This document shows, in pieces, positions 1 to 6,947 of a stretch of DNA of 17,854 bases. Below the pieces are notes generated by a model. That model was given only the letters and a program-made list of their open reading frames with translations. It was not told the DNA's origin and searched no databases. Every line of letters starts with the position of its first letter. The first letter of the stretch is position 1. Made by a program: the position numbers and the translations under genes. Source of the DNA: Bacillota bacterium (GTDB lineage: Bacteria; Bacillota; Bacilli; Paenibacillales; Paenibacillaceae); the NCBI GenBank assembly GCA_023433615.1, contig JAEZCJ010000056.1, positions 1 to 17,854 on the forward strand. Reading direction: 5' to 3'.

Positions 1-16
1 CGGCTATCCAGCTGCG

Positions 17-655
17 TTACGGCAGTATGATGGGAACGATAAGCTTACTTAGCGGGCGTCTGCCGTTCGGCTTCTCCTGCTCGTGGAATTCGATGTCCAG
101 CGTGTCGAGACCGCCGCGATAGCCGAGCGCAACGACGGCATGCAAGGCAATCTCATCCGGCACTTGCAGCAGGCTGCGGGCAGCGTCTTGGTCGAACCCG
201 CCGACAGCCCGCGTCGAGAGACCGAGCAGCTTCGCCTGGAAGGCCAGCGTAGCCCAGGCTGCGCCGGCATCGAATGCATGAGAATTGAGCGGTTCGCCGC
301 TCTCCCGTTTCGTAACAGAGCCGATGAGGAGCAGTACCGGCGCCTTCGACGTCCATAATCGGTTGCGCGGACGAATGAAGGATTGGAACGCCTGCCGTTC
401 CTCGGCGGTACGCGCGACATAGAATCGCCAAGGCTGTTGATTGCCGCCGGACGGCGCCCACCGAGCCGCTTCCAGTACGGTATGGAGCACTTCGTCGCTA
501 ACCGGGAGATCTGCTGCGTAAGAACGCGGAGACCAGCGGTTCAAGACCAGCGGATGAACGGGATAATCGGGTATCCGCGTCTCGCTCACCTCTCGCTCGT
601 ACTGCAGGCCAGCCTGCTGGTGGGCAAGGTCATGCGTCGATTGCGTATGCGTCAT
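17..655 (-). CDS. Nitroreductase-family FMN oxidoreductase
   Basis: This 212-residue protein belongs to the nitroreductase fold family, FMN-dependent enzymes that use NAD(P)H to reduce nitro compounds, quinones or similar acceptors in the cytosol; the true substrate cannot be read from sequence. The family N-terminal FMN-contact pattern is visible as NRWSPRSYA (near residues 39-47) followed by AARWAPSGGNQQPWRFYV (near 64-81). A later GAAWATLAFQAKLLGLSTRAVGG stretch fits the central helix and the second FMN-binding region. The length is usual for the family. The ATG at 655 has a GAGGAG ribosome site about 8-10 bases upstream, so the start is well supported. It is separated from the upstream yezD by a hairpin (716-739), so it probably forms its own unit. 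It could equally be annotated as a malonic-semialdehyde-type or generic NAD(P)H nitroreductase. Confidence 0.9.
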   Translation of the reverse strand: MTHTQSTHDLAHQQAGLQYEREVSETRIPDYPVHPLVLNRWSPRSYAADLPVSDEVLHTVLEAARWAPSGGNQQPWRFYVARTAEERQAFQSFIRPRNRLWTSKAPVLLLIGSVTKRESGEPLNSHAFDAGAAWATLAFQAKLLGLSTRAVGGFDQDAARSLLQVPDEIALHAVVALGYRGGLDTLDIEFHEQEKPNGRRPLSKLIVPIILP

Positions 656-688
656 TGTCTGCTACACTCCTCGTTATCATGATTACTC

Positions 689-703
689 GGTCTATATGGT
701 CTA
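689..703 (-). promoter_or_regulatory. Short direct repeat upstream of the nitroreductase gene
   Basis: GGTCTA occurs twice with a 9-base period (689-694 and 698-703), about 35-48 bases upstream of the nitroreductase ATG. It lies in an AT-rich stretch where a promoter is expected, but no convincing -35/-10 pair can be picked. A regulator site is possible; the evidence is only the repeat and its position. Confidence 0.2.
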
Positions 704-715
704 CTATACAGAAGA

Positions 716-739
716 AGGCATCTTCATAGAAGGATGCCT
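716..739 (-). terminator. Terminator-like hairpin after yezD
   Basis: Arms AGGCATC (716-722) and GATGCCT (733-739) pair perfectly over 7 bp. Inner TTC/GAA pairing closes most of the 10-base loop. On the minus strand the stem is followed by TTCTTCTGTATAG, a moderately U-rich tail. It sits between the yezD stop and the nitroreductase start, where the end of the sulfate operon transcript is expected. Confidence 0.6.
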
Positions 740-786
740 CCGTTCGAACGGTCGCGGTATTCGAATTGCCTGCTACGATTCCTTTG

Positions 787-996
787 TTAGTTCAACGACA
801 ACAACGACTTGGACTGTCCCTGATCTGCAGCTGGCTGATGGTGATCTTGATCCTGATATCGTTTCCTTTCGGTTCGATCGATTTGCACGATTTTGCCGTC
901 GTGAACGGTGATCAGTACCGATCCGTACTCGAGACCGTTCAGTCTTTCCAGTATGCGCTCCAACAACACGTCGTCAATTTTCAATGCTCTCGCCAT
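787..996 (-). CDS. yezD: YezD-family small protein (DUF2292)
   Basis: This 69-residue protein matches the YezD/DUF2292 family: a short helix (DVLLERILERLNGLEYG) followed by a strand pair (SVLITVHDGKIVQIDRTERKRY). The function of the family is not established. These proteins are often found beside sulfur-assimilation genes, as here, directly downstream of a sulfate ABC transporter. The start at 996 is chosen because GGAGG lies 8 bases before it; in-frame ATGs at 1011 and 1014 lie upstream of that ribosome site and would add only a few residues. The C-terminal 20 or so residues (rich in D, H, Q) extend past the usual family core. It is probably co-transcribed with cysA, although a hairpin at 1052-1088 could reduce read-through. 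Confidence 0.82.
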   Translation of the reverse strand: MARALKIDDVLLERILERLNGLEYGSVLITVHDGKIVQIDRTERKRYQDQDHHQPAADQGQSKSLLSLN

Positions 997-1051
997 ACGA
1001 ATCGCCTCCATCATATCTCATAGGATTAGTCGGGATTAAGCCGAATAAGAA

Positions 1052-1088
1052 TCCCTCATGTCTAGCCCGGAGGAGCATGGCATGAGGG
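1052..1088 (-). terminator. Hairpin between cysA and yezD
   Basis: CCCTCATG (1053-1060) and CATGAGGG (1081-1088) form a perfect 8-bp stem with a 20-base loop. On the minus strand it is followed by ATTCTTATTC, a weak U-rich run. It starts about 10 bases after the cysA stop. It may be a partial terminator or an mRNA 3'-end stabiliser that makes yezD expression lower than that of the transporter. Confidence 0.5.
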
Positions 1089-1098
1089 GTCATGCATG

Positions 1099-2163
1099 TT
1101 AAATGAATACCGGCAGCGGATCCTGCTTCAGCGGATTCTCGATCAATCGCGTGCGATCGCCTTCGATGGCATAGATGCGATGAATCAGCACCTCTACTTC
1201 GTCGCTAGGCTTGAACGGACGGCGATCCAAGGAACGATAAGCGAATAGGCGGTTGCCGCGGACATCCAGCTCAACCTCGAGATGTGCCCCTCGGAAGAAT
1301 ACCTGCTTCACGGTGCCCGTCTCGACCGCTGAAGGATAGCTGATCTCACCCGGCTCGCCGACTTCGATGAATTCGGGCCGCACGATCGCGGTCGCGCTGT
1401 CCGCAAAATCCGTTCGTTCGAAGCCCTTCAGCTGCTGCGGCTGACCGAGCGTCGTCGATTGCCCGATGAAGCTGGCGACAAAAGGGGTTAGCGGCGAGCT
1501 GTAGATTTCGACCGGCGTGCCTTGCTGTTCCAGCTTGCCCTGCTGCACGATCAACATCTCGTCCGCTACCTCGACGGCTTCCTCTTGATCGTGCGTCACG
1601 AAGATCGACGTGATGCCGATCGTCCCGATCAACTCCTTAAGCCATGTGCGAAGCTCCTTGCGAACCTTGGCATCGATAGCGGCGAACGGCTCGTCGAGCA
1701 GCAGCAGCTCGGGTCTAGGCGCGAGCGCCCTGGCGAATGCGACGCGCTGTCTCTGCCCGCCCGACAGTTGATTCGGATAGCGCTTCTCGAGGCCCTTGAG
1801 CCCCGTCAATTCGAGCAGCTCGTTCACCCGATCCCGGATGTCCGCCTTCTTCTCCTTCTTGATCGTGAGACCGAACGCGATATTGTCGAACACGTTCATA
1901 TGGCGGAACAATGCATAGTTCTGAAAGACGAAGCCGATGCCTCGATGCTGCGGCGGAACGTCATTCACGCGAACGCCGCCGATGAGGATGTCGCCCGCGT
2001 CCGGCGTCTCGAGTCCTGCGAGCATGCGCAGCAGCGTCGACTTGCCGCCTCCGCTTGGACCGAGCAGCCCGATCAGCTTGCCCCGCTCGATCGTGAAGCT
2101 TACCTGCGATACGGCAGCGTGGCCGCCGAAACTTTTGGACACATTTCGAAGCTCGATATGCAC
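1099..2163 (-). CDS. cysA: Sulfate/thiosulfate ABC transporter ATP-binding protein CysA
   Basis: This 354-residue ABC ATPase powers sulfate (and probably thiosulfate) import from the cytoplasmic face. The Walker A motif GPSGGGKST is at residues 35-43, the Q-loop in FVFQNYALF near 78-86, the signature LSGGQ at 133-137, Walker B LLLLDEP at 153-159 and the switch histidine at 191 (THDQEEA). Residues from about 240 onward form the regulatory TOBE-like extension of the CysA/PotA class. HMNVFDNIAFGL after the Q-loop is the usual wording of CysA proteins. The gene begins 4 bases after the cysW stop, so the two are translationally linked. Assignment to sulfate comes from the neighbouring binding protein and permeases, since the ATPase alone resembles other anion and spermidine importers. 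Confidence 0.95.
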   Translation of the reverse strand: MHIELRNVSKSFGGHAAVSQVSFTIERGKLIGLLGPSGGGKSTLLRMLAGLETPDAGDILIGGVRVNDVPPQHRGIGFVFQNYALFRHMNVFDNIAFGLTIKKEKKADIRDRVNELLELTGLKGLEKRYPNQLSGGQRQRVAFARALAPRPELLLLDEPFAAIDAKVRKELRTWLKELIGTIGITSIFVTHDQEEAVEVADEMLIVQQGKLEQQGTPVEIYSSPLTPFVASFIGQSTTLGQPQQLKGFERTDFADSATAIVRPEFIEVGEPGEISYPSAVETGTVKQVFFRGAHLEVELDVRGNRLFAYRSLDRRPFKPSDEVEVLIHRIYAIEGDRTRLIENPLKQDPLPVFI

Positions 2164-2167
2164 CCGA

Positions 2168-3052
2168 TCATCTCCCCTCGCTGTCCGGCTTGCTGCCGGA
2201 TGATTTCCATTCGATCAAGGCCTTGGCAATGAGCGTGACGACGGCCAGCATCACGAGCAGCGAAGCGACCGCGAACGACGCCGAGAACTGATATTCGTTG
2301 TACAGAATCTCGACATGCAGCGGCAGCGTGTTCGTCTCCCCGCGAATGTGTCCGGAGACGACGGATACCGCGCCGAATTCCCCCATCGCCCGCGCGTTGC
2401 AGAGAATGATTCCGTAGAGCAGCCCCCACTTCACGTTCGGAAGCGTCACATGCCAGAAAATTTGCCAACCCTTGGCGCCTAAGCTTGCAGCAGCCTCCTC
2501 CTCTTGCACGCCTTGCGCCTGCATGAGCGGGATCAGCTCCCTCGCAATGAACGGGAAGGTTACGAACACGGTTGCCAACACAATGCCCGGCAGCGCGAAG
2601 ATGATCTGAATATTGCGTTCATCGAGCCATGGACCTAAGAAGCCTTGCGCGCCGAACAACAGCACGTAGATGAGTCCGGATATGACCGGCGATACGGCAA
2701 AGGGAAGATCGATCAGCGTGATCAATACGTTCTTGCCCTTGAACCTGAATTTGGTGATCGCCCAAGCTGCCGCGACCCCGAATACCGTATTGAGCGGTAC
2801 CGCGATCAGTGCGGCCATGAGCGTAAGCCGAAGCGCGGACAATGCATCCTTCTCCGTAATCGAGGCAAGGTAGACTTCTGCGCCCTTCTTGAACGCTTCG
2901 ATGAATACGGAGATGAGCGGCAGCCCGACGACCAGCGTTAAAAATAACAGCGCGATCGCGATCAGCGTCCAGCGGACGCCTCTGGATTCCGTGATGTGAG
3001 CCGGTCTGCGCGACGATTCCGATGAGAGATGCGTCGTAATTGCTCCTGCCAT
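2168..3052 (-). CDS. cysW: Sulfate ABC transporter permease CysW
   Basis: This 294-residue inner-membrane permease is one half of the sulfate channel. About six membrane segments are visible, the first near residues 28-53 (ALLFLTLVVGLPLISVFIEAF). The cytoplasmic EAA loop that docks on CysA is EEEAAASLGAKGWQIFWHV, followed by TLPNVKWGLLYG. The sequence MGEFGAVSVVSGHIRGETNTL is typical of the CysW branch. The first 26 residues are polar and may be a cytoplasmic tail. The start follows a GGGGGA ribosome site. It lies 12 bases after cysT and 4 bases before cysA, in the middle of the operon. Confidence 0.93.
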   Translation of the reverse strand: MAGAITTHLSSESSRRPAHITESRGVRWTLIAIALLFLTLVVGLPLISVFIEAFKKGAEVYLASITEKDALSALRLTLMAALIAVPLNTVFGVAAAWAITKFRFKGKNVLITLIDLPFAVSPVISGLIYVLLFGAQGFLGPWLDERNIQIIFALPGIVLATVFVTFPFIARELIPLMQAQGVQEEEAAASLGAKGWQIFWHVTLPNVKWGLLYGIILCNARAMGEFGAVSVVSGHIRGETNTLPLHVEILYNEYQFSASFAVASLLVMLAVVTLIAKALIEWKSSGSKPDSEGR

Positions 3053-3064
3053 CCGTCTTCCCCC

Positions 3065-3898
3065 CTACTCCGCAATTACGCGACGATTCGCGCGCCATTG
3101 CAGCAGATTAATGAGGAGCAGCATGAGGAAGGACACGACGAGCATCACGAGGGCGATCGCGGTCGCTCCCATGTAGTCGTACTGCTCGAGCTTGGTCATG
3201 ATTAAGAGCGGCGTGATCTCTGTCTTAAGCGGCATATTGCCCGAGATGAACACGACTGAGCCGTATTCGCCGATTCCCCTCGCGAAAGCAAGCGCGAAGC
3301 CGGTGAGCAGCGCCGGCACGAGCTCCGGAAGGATGACGCGGCGGAAGGTCCGGAGACGGAAGGCGCCGAGCATGACGGCCGCCTCCTCCGTGTCCTTCTC
3401 CAGATCCTGCAGTACGGGCTGCACCGTTCGCACGACGAACGGCAGGCCGATGAAGATCAAGGCAATCGTAATGCCGAGCGGCGTAAAAGCGACCTTGATC
3501 CCCAAATCCGCAGCGTACTGCCCGATCCAGCCGTTCGGCGCATAGATCGCGGTCAATGCGATGCCGGCTACCGCCGTAGGCAGCGCAAACGGCAAATCGA
3601 CTAAGCTGTCTATGATTTTTTTGCCTGGGAACTCGTATCGCACGAGTACCCAAGCGATTAACAATCCGAAGACGAGATTGACGGCTGCGGCGTATACGGC
3701 AGTCAAGAAGCTTACACGGTACGAGGCAAGCACCCTGGGATTCGTCACCGCATCCCAGAATTCCCCCCATGACAGTCCCATCGTCTTGATCAATACGCCA
3801 GCCAGCGGTATGAGCACGATAATGCACAGGTAGGTAATCGTGAAACCCATCGATAACCCGAAGCCGGGAAGTACGCTTTTGTTCTTGGAACCTTTCAT
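3065..3898 (-). CDS. cysT: Sulfate ABC transporter permease CysT
   Basis: This 277-residue permease is the partner of CysW. It shows about six membrane helices starting near residue 12 (FGLSMGFTITYLCIIVLIPLAGVL). The EAA loop reads EEAAVMLGAFRLRTFRRVI, then LPELVPALLTG. The family segments DLPFALPTAVAGIALTAIY and ARGIGEYGSVVFISGNMP place it in the CysT/CysU branch. A ribosome site AGGGAG stands about 10 bases before the ATG. It is 31 bases downstream of the binding-protein gene and 12 bases upstream of cysW. Confidence 0.93.
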   Translation of the reverse strand: MKGSKNKSVLPGFGLSMGFTITYLCIIVLIPLAGVLIKTMGLSWGEFWDAVTNPRVLASYRVSFLTAVYAAAVNLVFGLLIAWVLVRYEFPGKKIIDSLVDLPFALPTAVAGIALTAIYAPNGWIGQYAADLGIKVAFTPLGITIALIFIGLPFVVRTVQPVLQDLEKDTEEAAVMLGAFRLRTFRRVILPELVPALLTGFALAFARGIGEYGSVVFISGNMPLKTEITPLLIMTKLEQYDYMGATAIALVMLVVSFLMLLLINLLQWRANRRVIAE

Positions 3899-3929
3899 GT
3901 GAAGTCAGCTCCCTTATATGCACCTATGC

Positions 3930-5045
3930 CTATGCACCCGGCGTATAGATTTGATCGAAGATGCCGCCGTCGGCAAAATGCTTCTCTTGCGCGACGCGCC
4001 AGCCGCCGAAGTCGCGATCGATCTGGAACAATTCGAGCGCCTTGTACTGTTCGGCATATTTCTCGGCAACGGCCGGGAGCGTCGGACGGAAGAAATTCTT
4101 GCCTGCGAGATCCTGGCCCTCTTCGCTGTACAGGTATTGCAAGTAGGCCTCGGCAACCTCGCGCGTTCCGCTCGCATCGACGTTCTTGTCGACGATTGCG
4201 ACCGGCGGCTCGGCTAGAATGCTTATGGACGGCGTTACGATCTCGAATGCGTCCTCGCCGAATTCCTTCAGCGACAGCAGCGCTTCATTCTCCCATGCTA
4301 GCAGGACATCGCCGATCTGGCGTTCGACGAAGGTCGTCGTGGAACCGCGTGCTCCGGAGTCCAGAACCGGTACGTTCTTGAACAGCTGACCGACGAATTC
4401 TTGCGCCTTCGTTTCGTCATTGTTGTTATGCTTCAGCGCATAGCCCCATGCCGCGAGGTAATTCCAGCGTGCGCCGCCGGAGGTCTTAGGATTCGGCGTA
4501 ATGACTTCGATGCCTTCCTTAATCAGATCGTCCCAATCCTTGATGCCCTTCGGATTGCCCTTGCGAACCAAGAAGACGATCGTCGACGTATAAGGCGCGC
4601 TGTTATTCTCGAATTGCTGCTGCCAATCCGCTTCGAGGACGCCGGCATCGACGATTGCATCGATGTCATAGCCAAGAGCAAGCGTCACGACGTCTGCCTT
4701 AAGACCGTCGATGACGGACCGAGCTTGCTTGCCGGAGCCGCCATGCGATTGCTTGAGCGTGACGACTTGACCTGTTTCTTCCTTCCAGTACTTGGCGAAG
4801 GCTTCGTTATATGCCGCATAGAATTCGCGAGTCGGATCGTAAGAGACGTTCAACAGCTCGACCGGCGGTTTAGGCTCTGCTGCCGGTTCATCGGCTGTGG
4901 TATTCGTTCCGGCTGCCGGGACAGCTGGCTGATTGTTCGCTGCAGTATTGTTCGTATTGCTGCCGGAGGCACCTCCGCAAGCGGATAGTACCAGCGATAG
5001 CGCGACGACGATAACAGAAAGACGACCGAAAGATAATGATCTCAT
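3930..5045 (-). CDS. sbp: Sulfate-binding lipoprotein (Sbp/CysP type)
   Basis: This 371-residue lipoprotein captures sulfate or thiosulfate at the outer face of the membrane and delivers it to CysT/CysW. A signal peptide runs to a lipobox LSAC with the lipidated cysteine at residue 23, followed by a low-complexity Asn/Ala/Pro linker to about residue 60. The mature domain begins with LLNVSYDPTREFY, the family signature, and continues with KQSHGGSGKQARSV, the anion-contact loop. The start at 5045 is preferred over an in-frame ATG 24 codons upstream because AAGGGGTG lies 7 bases before it and it gives a normal signal peptide. It is the first gene of the operon, behind the promoter at 5150-5178. 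The choice between sulfate and thiosulfate is not decidable here. Confidence 0.93.
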   Translation of the reverse strand: MRSLSFGRLSVIVVALSLVLSACGGASGSNTNNTAANNQPAVPAAGTNTTADEPAAEPKPPVELLNVSYDPTREFYAAYNEAFAKYWKEETGQVVTLKQSHGGSGKQARSVIDGLKADVVTLALGYDIDAIVDAGVLEADWQQQFENNSAPYTSTIVFLVRKGNPKGIKDWDDLIKEGIEVITPNPKTSGGARWNYLAAWGYALKHNNNDETKAQEFVGQLFKNVPVLDSGARGSTTTFVERQIGDVLLAWENEALLSLKEFGEDAFEIVTPSISILAEPPVAIVDKNVDASGTREVAEAYLQYLYSEEGQDLAGKNFFRPTLPAVAEKYAEQYKALELFQIDRDFGGWRVAQEKHFADGGIFDQIYTPGA

Positions 5046-5119
5046 GAATAAGCACCCCTTAGCATAATGTGCGGCTGAGAACCATTTTCCACTCCGGTCG
5101 TCCGGTCGTAAAAACATGT

Positions 5120-5143
5120 ATTCCTACCTTTTTAGTTGGATAT
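5120..5143. promoter_or_regulatory. Imperfect dyad just after the sulfate operon start site
   Basis: ATTCC (5120-5124) and GGATA (5138-5142) form an imperfect dyad that lies where the transcript from the 5150-5178 promoter should begin. Sulfur regulators of Firmicutes such as CymR bind dyads near operon promoters, so an operator is plausible. The match is weak and the regulator is not identified. Confidence 0.25.
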
Positions 5144-5149
5144 GTGATG

Positions 5150-5178
5150 ATGATATCAGCCGTTTTTTGGTTTGTCAA
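5150..5178 (-). promoter_or_regulatory. Sigma-A promoter of the sulfate operon
   Basis: On the minus strand a perfect -35 TTGACA (5173-5178) is followed by a 17-base spacer and a -10 TATCAT (5150-5155). The predicted start is near 5143, giving an untranslated leader of about 100 bases before the ATG at 5045. Nothing in the leader resembles an S-box riboswitch. Confidence 0.82.
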
Positions 5179-5207
5179 CGATTATTTATGAAAAAGTAAT
5201 GCGATAC

Positions 5208-5222
5208 ATAAGCTATGCTTAT
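5208..5222. promoter_or_regulatory. Perfect inverted repeat upstream of the sulfate promoter
   Basis: ATAAGC-TAT-GCTTAT is a perfect 6-bp inverted repeat with a 3-base centre. It sits about 30 bases upstream of the -35 box, centred near -72. Position and symmetry fit an activator or sulfur-regulator site; no factor can be named. Confidence 0.35.
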
Positions 5223-5264
5223 AATTGCGGATTCGGTTCTTGCGTCCCCACGACATCCCGGCAA

Positions 5265-5290
5265 AGCAAAAACCCGCAGCTTGCGCGGGT
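5265..5290 (-). terminator. Rho-independent terminator of the LysM-M14 peptidase gene
   Basis: On the minus strand the stem ACCCGC...GCGGGT (arms 5285-5290 and 5272-5277, 7-base loop) is followed directly by TTTTGCTTTG. It begins 23 bases beyond the stop codon of the peptidase gene. Confidence 0.85.
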
Positions 5291-5313
5291 CTTGGGCGGA
5301 TGTGCCTCGCTCG

Positions 5314-6504
5314 CTAAGCATATAAGGTTGCCAACAGGATGCCGAGGCTCTTCTGATAATTCTCCTCGAGCTGCGAGAGCGGCAGCGGGTTCGTCCCCCG
5401 TCCTACTTCGACGGTATATCCCGGTCTCCTCCAGTCTTGGATGAACCAATCCTTGAAGCCCGCGAAGCTCTCGGCATAGCGAATCGGCAGATAGCCGCTG
5501 ACGCGGGCGAACTCGTTCACCAGCTGCTCCGCTGCTTCGGTCTCCAGGTTCTCGTACCCCCAGTAGATCACCTCGCCTTGCGTATGGAACGCCAATACGC
5601 GGTCAAAATCGCGTTCGCGCGTCAGATCGAAGATCGCGATCGACTCCGGCTCCGTCAGCGGGCCGGTCCCTGCGTAATCTCTCGGTGCGGGCGTCCGCGG
5701 ACCGCGCTGCGCTTCGCGCTCCCACTGAGCGGGATATTGATTGTTGAGGTCGACCCCGCGAATGTTGGCCTTCCATCCGCTGAAGTCCTCGCTGCCGCCG
5801 TTGATCTCGAGCACTCGGCTGCGATACGGCTCCTGTTGCGGGCGTTCGTTCACGACAAGATCTACGCCGTCCGGATTCACCATCGGCACTACAGATAACG
5901 CGGCAATGCCGTAATAAGGCAGCATGTATCTGCCGCGTATCGCGCCTTCGTTCGTTAATGCCATTAGGTACTCATTCATGAAACGGACCAATATCGGCGT
6001 CGTAATCCATTCATTGCCGTGAAAGGAGCCGTTCACATGCGCTCTCTTCTCGCCTCGGCCGATCAAGATTTCCGGAATCGGCTTGCCCATGACGGAGGAA
6101 CCGATCGAGCTTCTTCTTAGGAAGGGATAGATGTCGGATAACCGGTTCAGATCCCGGGTGAGCGCATCGTAATTGTACGGTTGCTGCGTCTCTACGACCA
6201 GCCAAGTCACGCGTCTAGGAATTCGGATGAGCTGTCCGATCCGCAGCGCGGCCGGATTGATTCCTGGGTTCGCGACGAACACGGCATCCAGCGGCAAGCC
6301 GTATTGTCCTGCGATCAGCCACAGGCTATCCCTTGCCCTTACGCTGTGGTTCACGGTCACATAGCCTGGAATATGAAGCATCGTCCCCGGCGATAACGAT
6401 TGCGGATTTACGTTCGGATTCGAATCCGCTATCAATGCGAGCGGCACTTGAAACAGTCGGCTGTACTGCCATAACGTGTCGCCAGCGCGCACAACGACTT
6501 GCAT
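5314..6504 (-). CDS. LysM-LysM-M14 peptidoglycan endopeptidase
   Basis: This 396-residue protein joins two LysM modules (about residues 2-47 and 52-96) to an M14 zinc carboxypeptidase domain (about 105-396). Zinc ligands are H162 and E165 in SFHGNEW and H307 in AFHTQG. The catalytic glutamate is E366 in TVEVGRG. This is the architecture of the gamma-D-glutamyl-meso-diaminopimelate endopeptidase I class (Lysinibacillus sphaericus ENP I), which cuts the peptide stem of peptidoglycan and is linked to sporulation. As in that class there is no signal peptide: LysM begins at residue 2. GGAGG stands 7 bases before the ATG. It is transcribed alone, with its own terminator, and divergently from sdpR. 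Confidence 0.9.
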   Translation of the reverse strand: MQVVVRAGDTLWQYSRLFQVPLALIADSNPNVNPQSLSPGTMLHIPGYVTVNHSVRARDSLWLIAGQYGLPLDAVFVANPGINPAALRIGQLIRIPRRVTWLVVETQQPYNYDALTRDLNRLSDIYPFLRRSSIGSSVMGKPIPEILIGRGEKRAHVNGSFHGNEWITTPILVRFMNEYLMALTNEGAIRGRYMLPYYGIAALSVVPMVNPDGVDLVVNERPQQEPYRSRVLEINGGSEDFSGWKANIRGVDLNNQYPAQWEREAQRGPRTPAPRDYAGTGPLTEPESIAIFDLTRERDFDRVLAFHTQGEVIYWGYENLETEAAEQLVNEFARVSGYLPIRYAESFAGFKDWFIQDWRRPGYTVEVGRGTNPLPLSQLEENYQKSLGILLATLYA

Positions 6505-6574
6505 GCTGAACCCTCCATTCGCCTATCTCTTCACAGGATATGTAGGAAAGCGATAAAAGTTCATTGCCGAGCGC

Positions 6575-6603
6575 TTGACAATCGGCACAAGTTGCGGTTT
6601 ACT
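6575..6603 (+). promoter_or_regulatory. Promoter of the sdpR-sdpI unit
   Basis: A perfect -35 TTGACA (6575-6580), a 17-base spacer and a -10-like TTTACT (6598-6603) point to a start near 6610. The palindrome at 6613-6628 covers the first transcribed bases, the expected arrangement for an autorepressed ArsR-type gene. Confidence 0.7.
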
Positions 6604-6612
6604 GTTCAATAG

Positions 6613-6628
6613 TTAGATAATTATCTAA
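6613..6628. promoter_or_regulatory. Perfect 16-bp palindrome, likely SdpR operator
   Basis: TTAGATAATTATCTAA is a perfect palindrome, 38 bases upstream of the sdpR start and just after the predicted transcription start. ArsR-family dimers bind AT-rich dyads of this size at their own promoters, so autorepression by the gene that follows is the simplest reading. Confidence 0.7.
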
Positions 6629-6665
6629 ATATTAAATTGAAATGTTGGAAGGAGGATCATCCGCG

Positions 6666-6947
6666 ATGCCCGTCAACGAAGTGTTCAAGGCGCTGGCCGA
6701 CCCGACACGCCGGCAAATTCTCGATCTGCTGAAGAATGGCGACATGACGGCAGGCGCGATCGCCGAGCAGTTCGACATCTCGAAGCCGAGCATCTCGAAT
6801 CATTTGAACATCCTGAAGCAAGCCGGACTGGTATGGGATGAACGCAGAGGACAGCACATCGTCTATTCGCTTCATACGACAGTCTTCCAAGACGTGATGC
6901 GCTGGATGATGGATCTCCAACAAGGAACAAGAGAGGATGGATCTTAA
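6666..6947 (+). CDS. sdpR: ArsR-family autorepressor, SdpR type
   Basis: This 93-residue winged-helix repressor has the SdpR pattern: NEVFKALADPTRRQILDLL, the recognition helix region ISKPSISNHLNILKQAGL, and the wing DERRGQHIVYSLH. It has no cysteine and no metal-site motif of the metal-sensing ArsR proteins, in keeping with the SdpR group, which controls an adjacent immunity gene. The start at 6666 is chosen because GGAGG (6651-6655) lies 10 bases upstream; an in-frame ATG at 6642 precedes the ribosome site. It overlaps the next gene by 11 bases, so the two are translationally coupled. In Bacillus subtilis SdpR is held at the membrane by SdpI when toxin is present; the same circuit is inferred here. 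Confidence 0.88.
   Translation: MPVNEVFKALADPTRRQILDLLKNGDMTAGAIAEQFDISKPSISNHLNILKQAGLVWDERRGQHIVYSLHTTVFQDVMRWMMDLQQGTREDGS

Noticed and set aside
740..751. Perfect 12-bp palindrome CCGTTCGAACGG
   Set aside because: It lies next to the yezD terminator, away from any start site, and such short palindromes are expected by chance in GC-rich DNA.
1522..2232. Plus-strand open frame of 236 codons
   Set aside because: It is antisense to cysA and shows no recognisable domain or start signal.
5046..5313. S-box riboswitch upstream of the sulfate operon
   Set aside because: The leader of about 100 bases is too short and lacks the conserved S-box core and a terminator hairpin before the gene.
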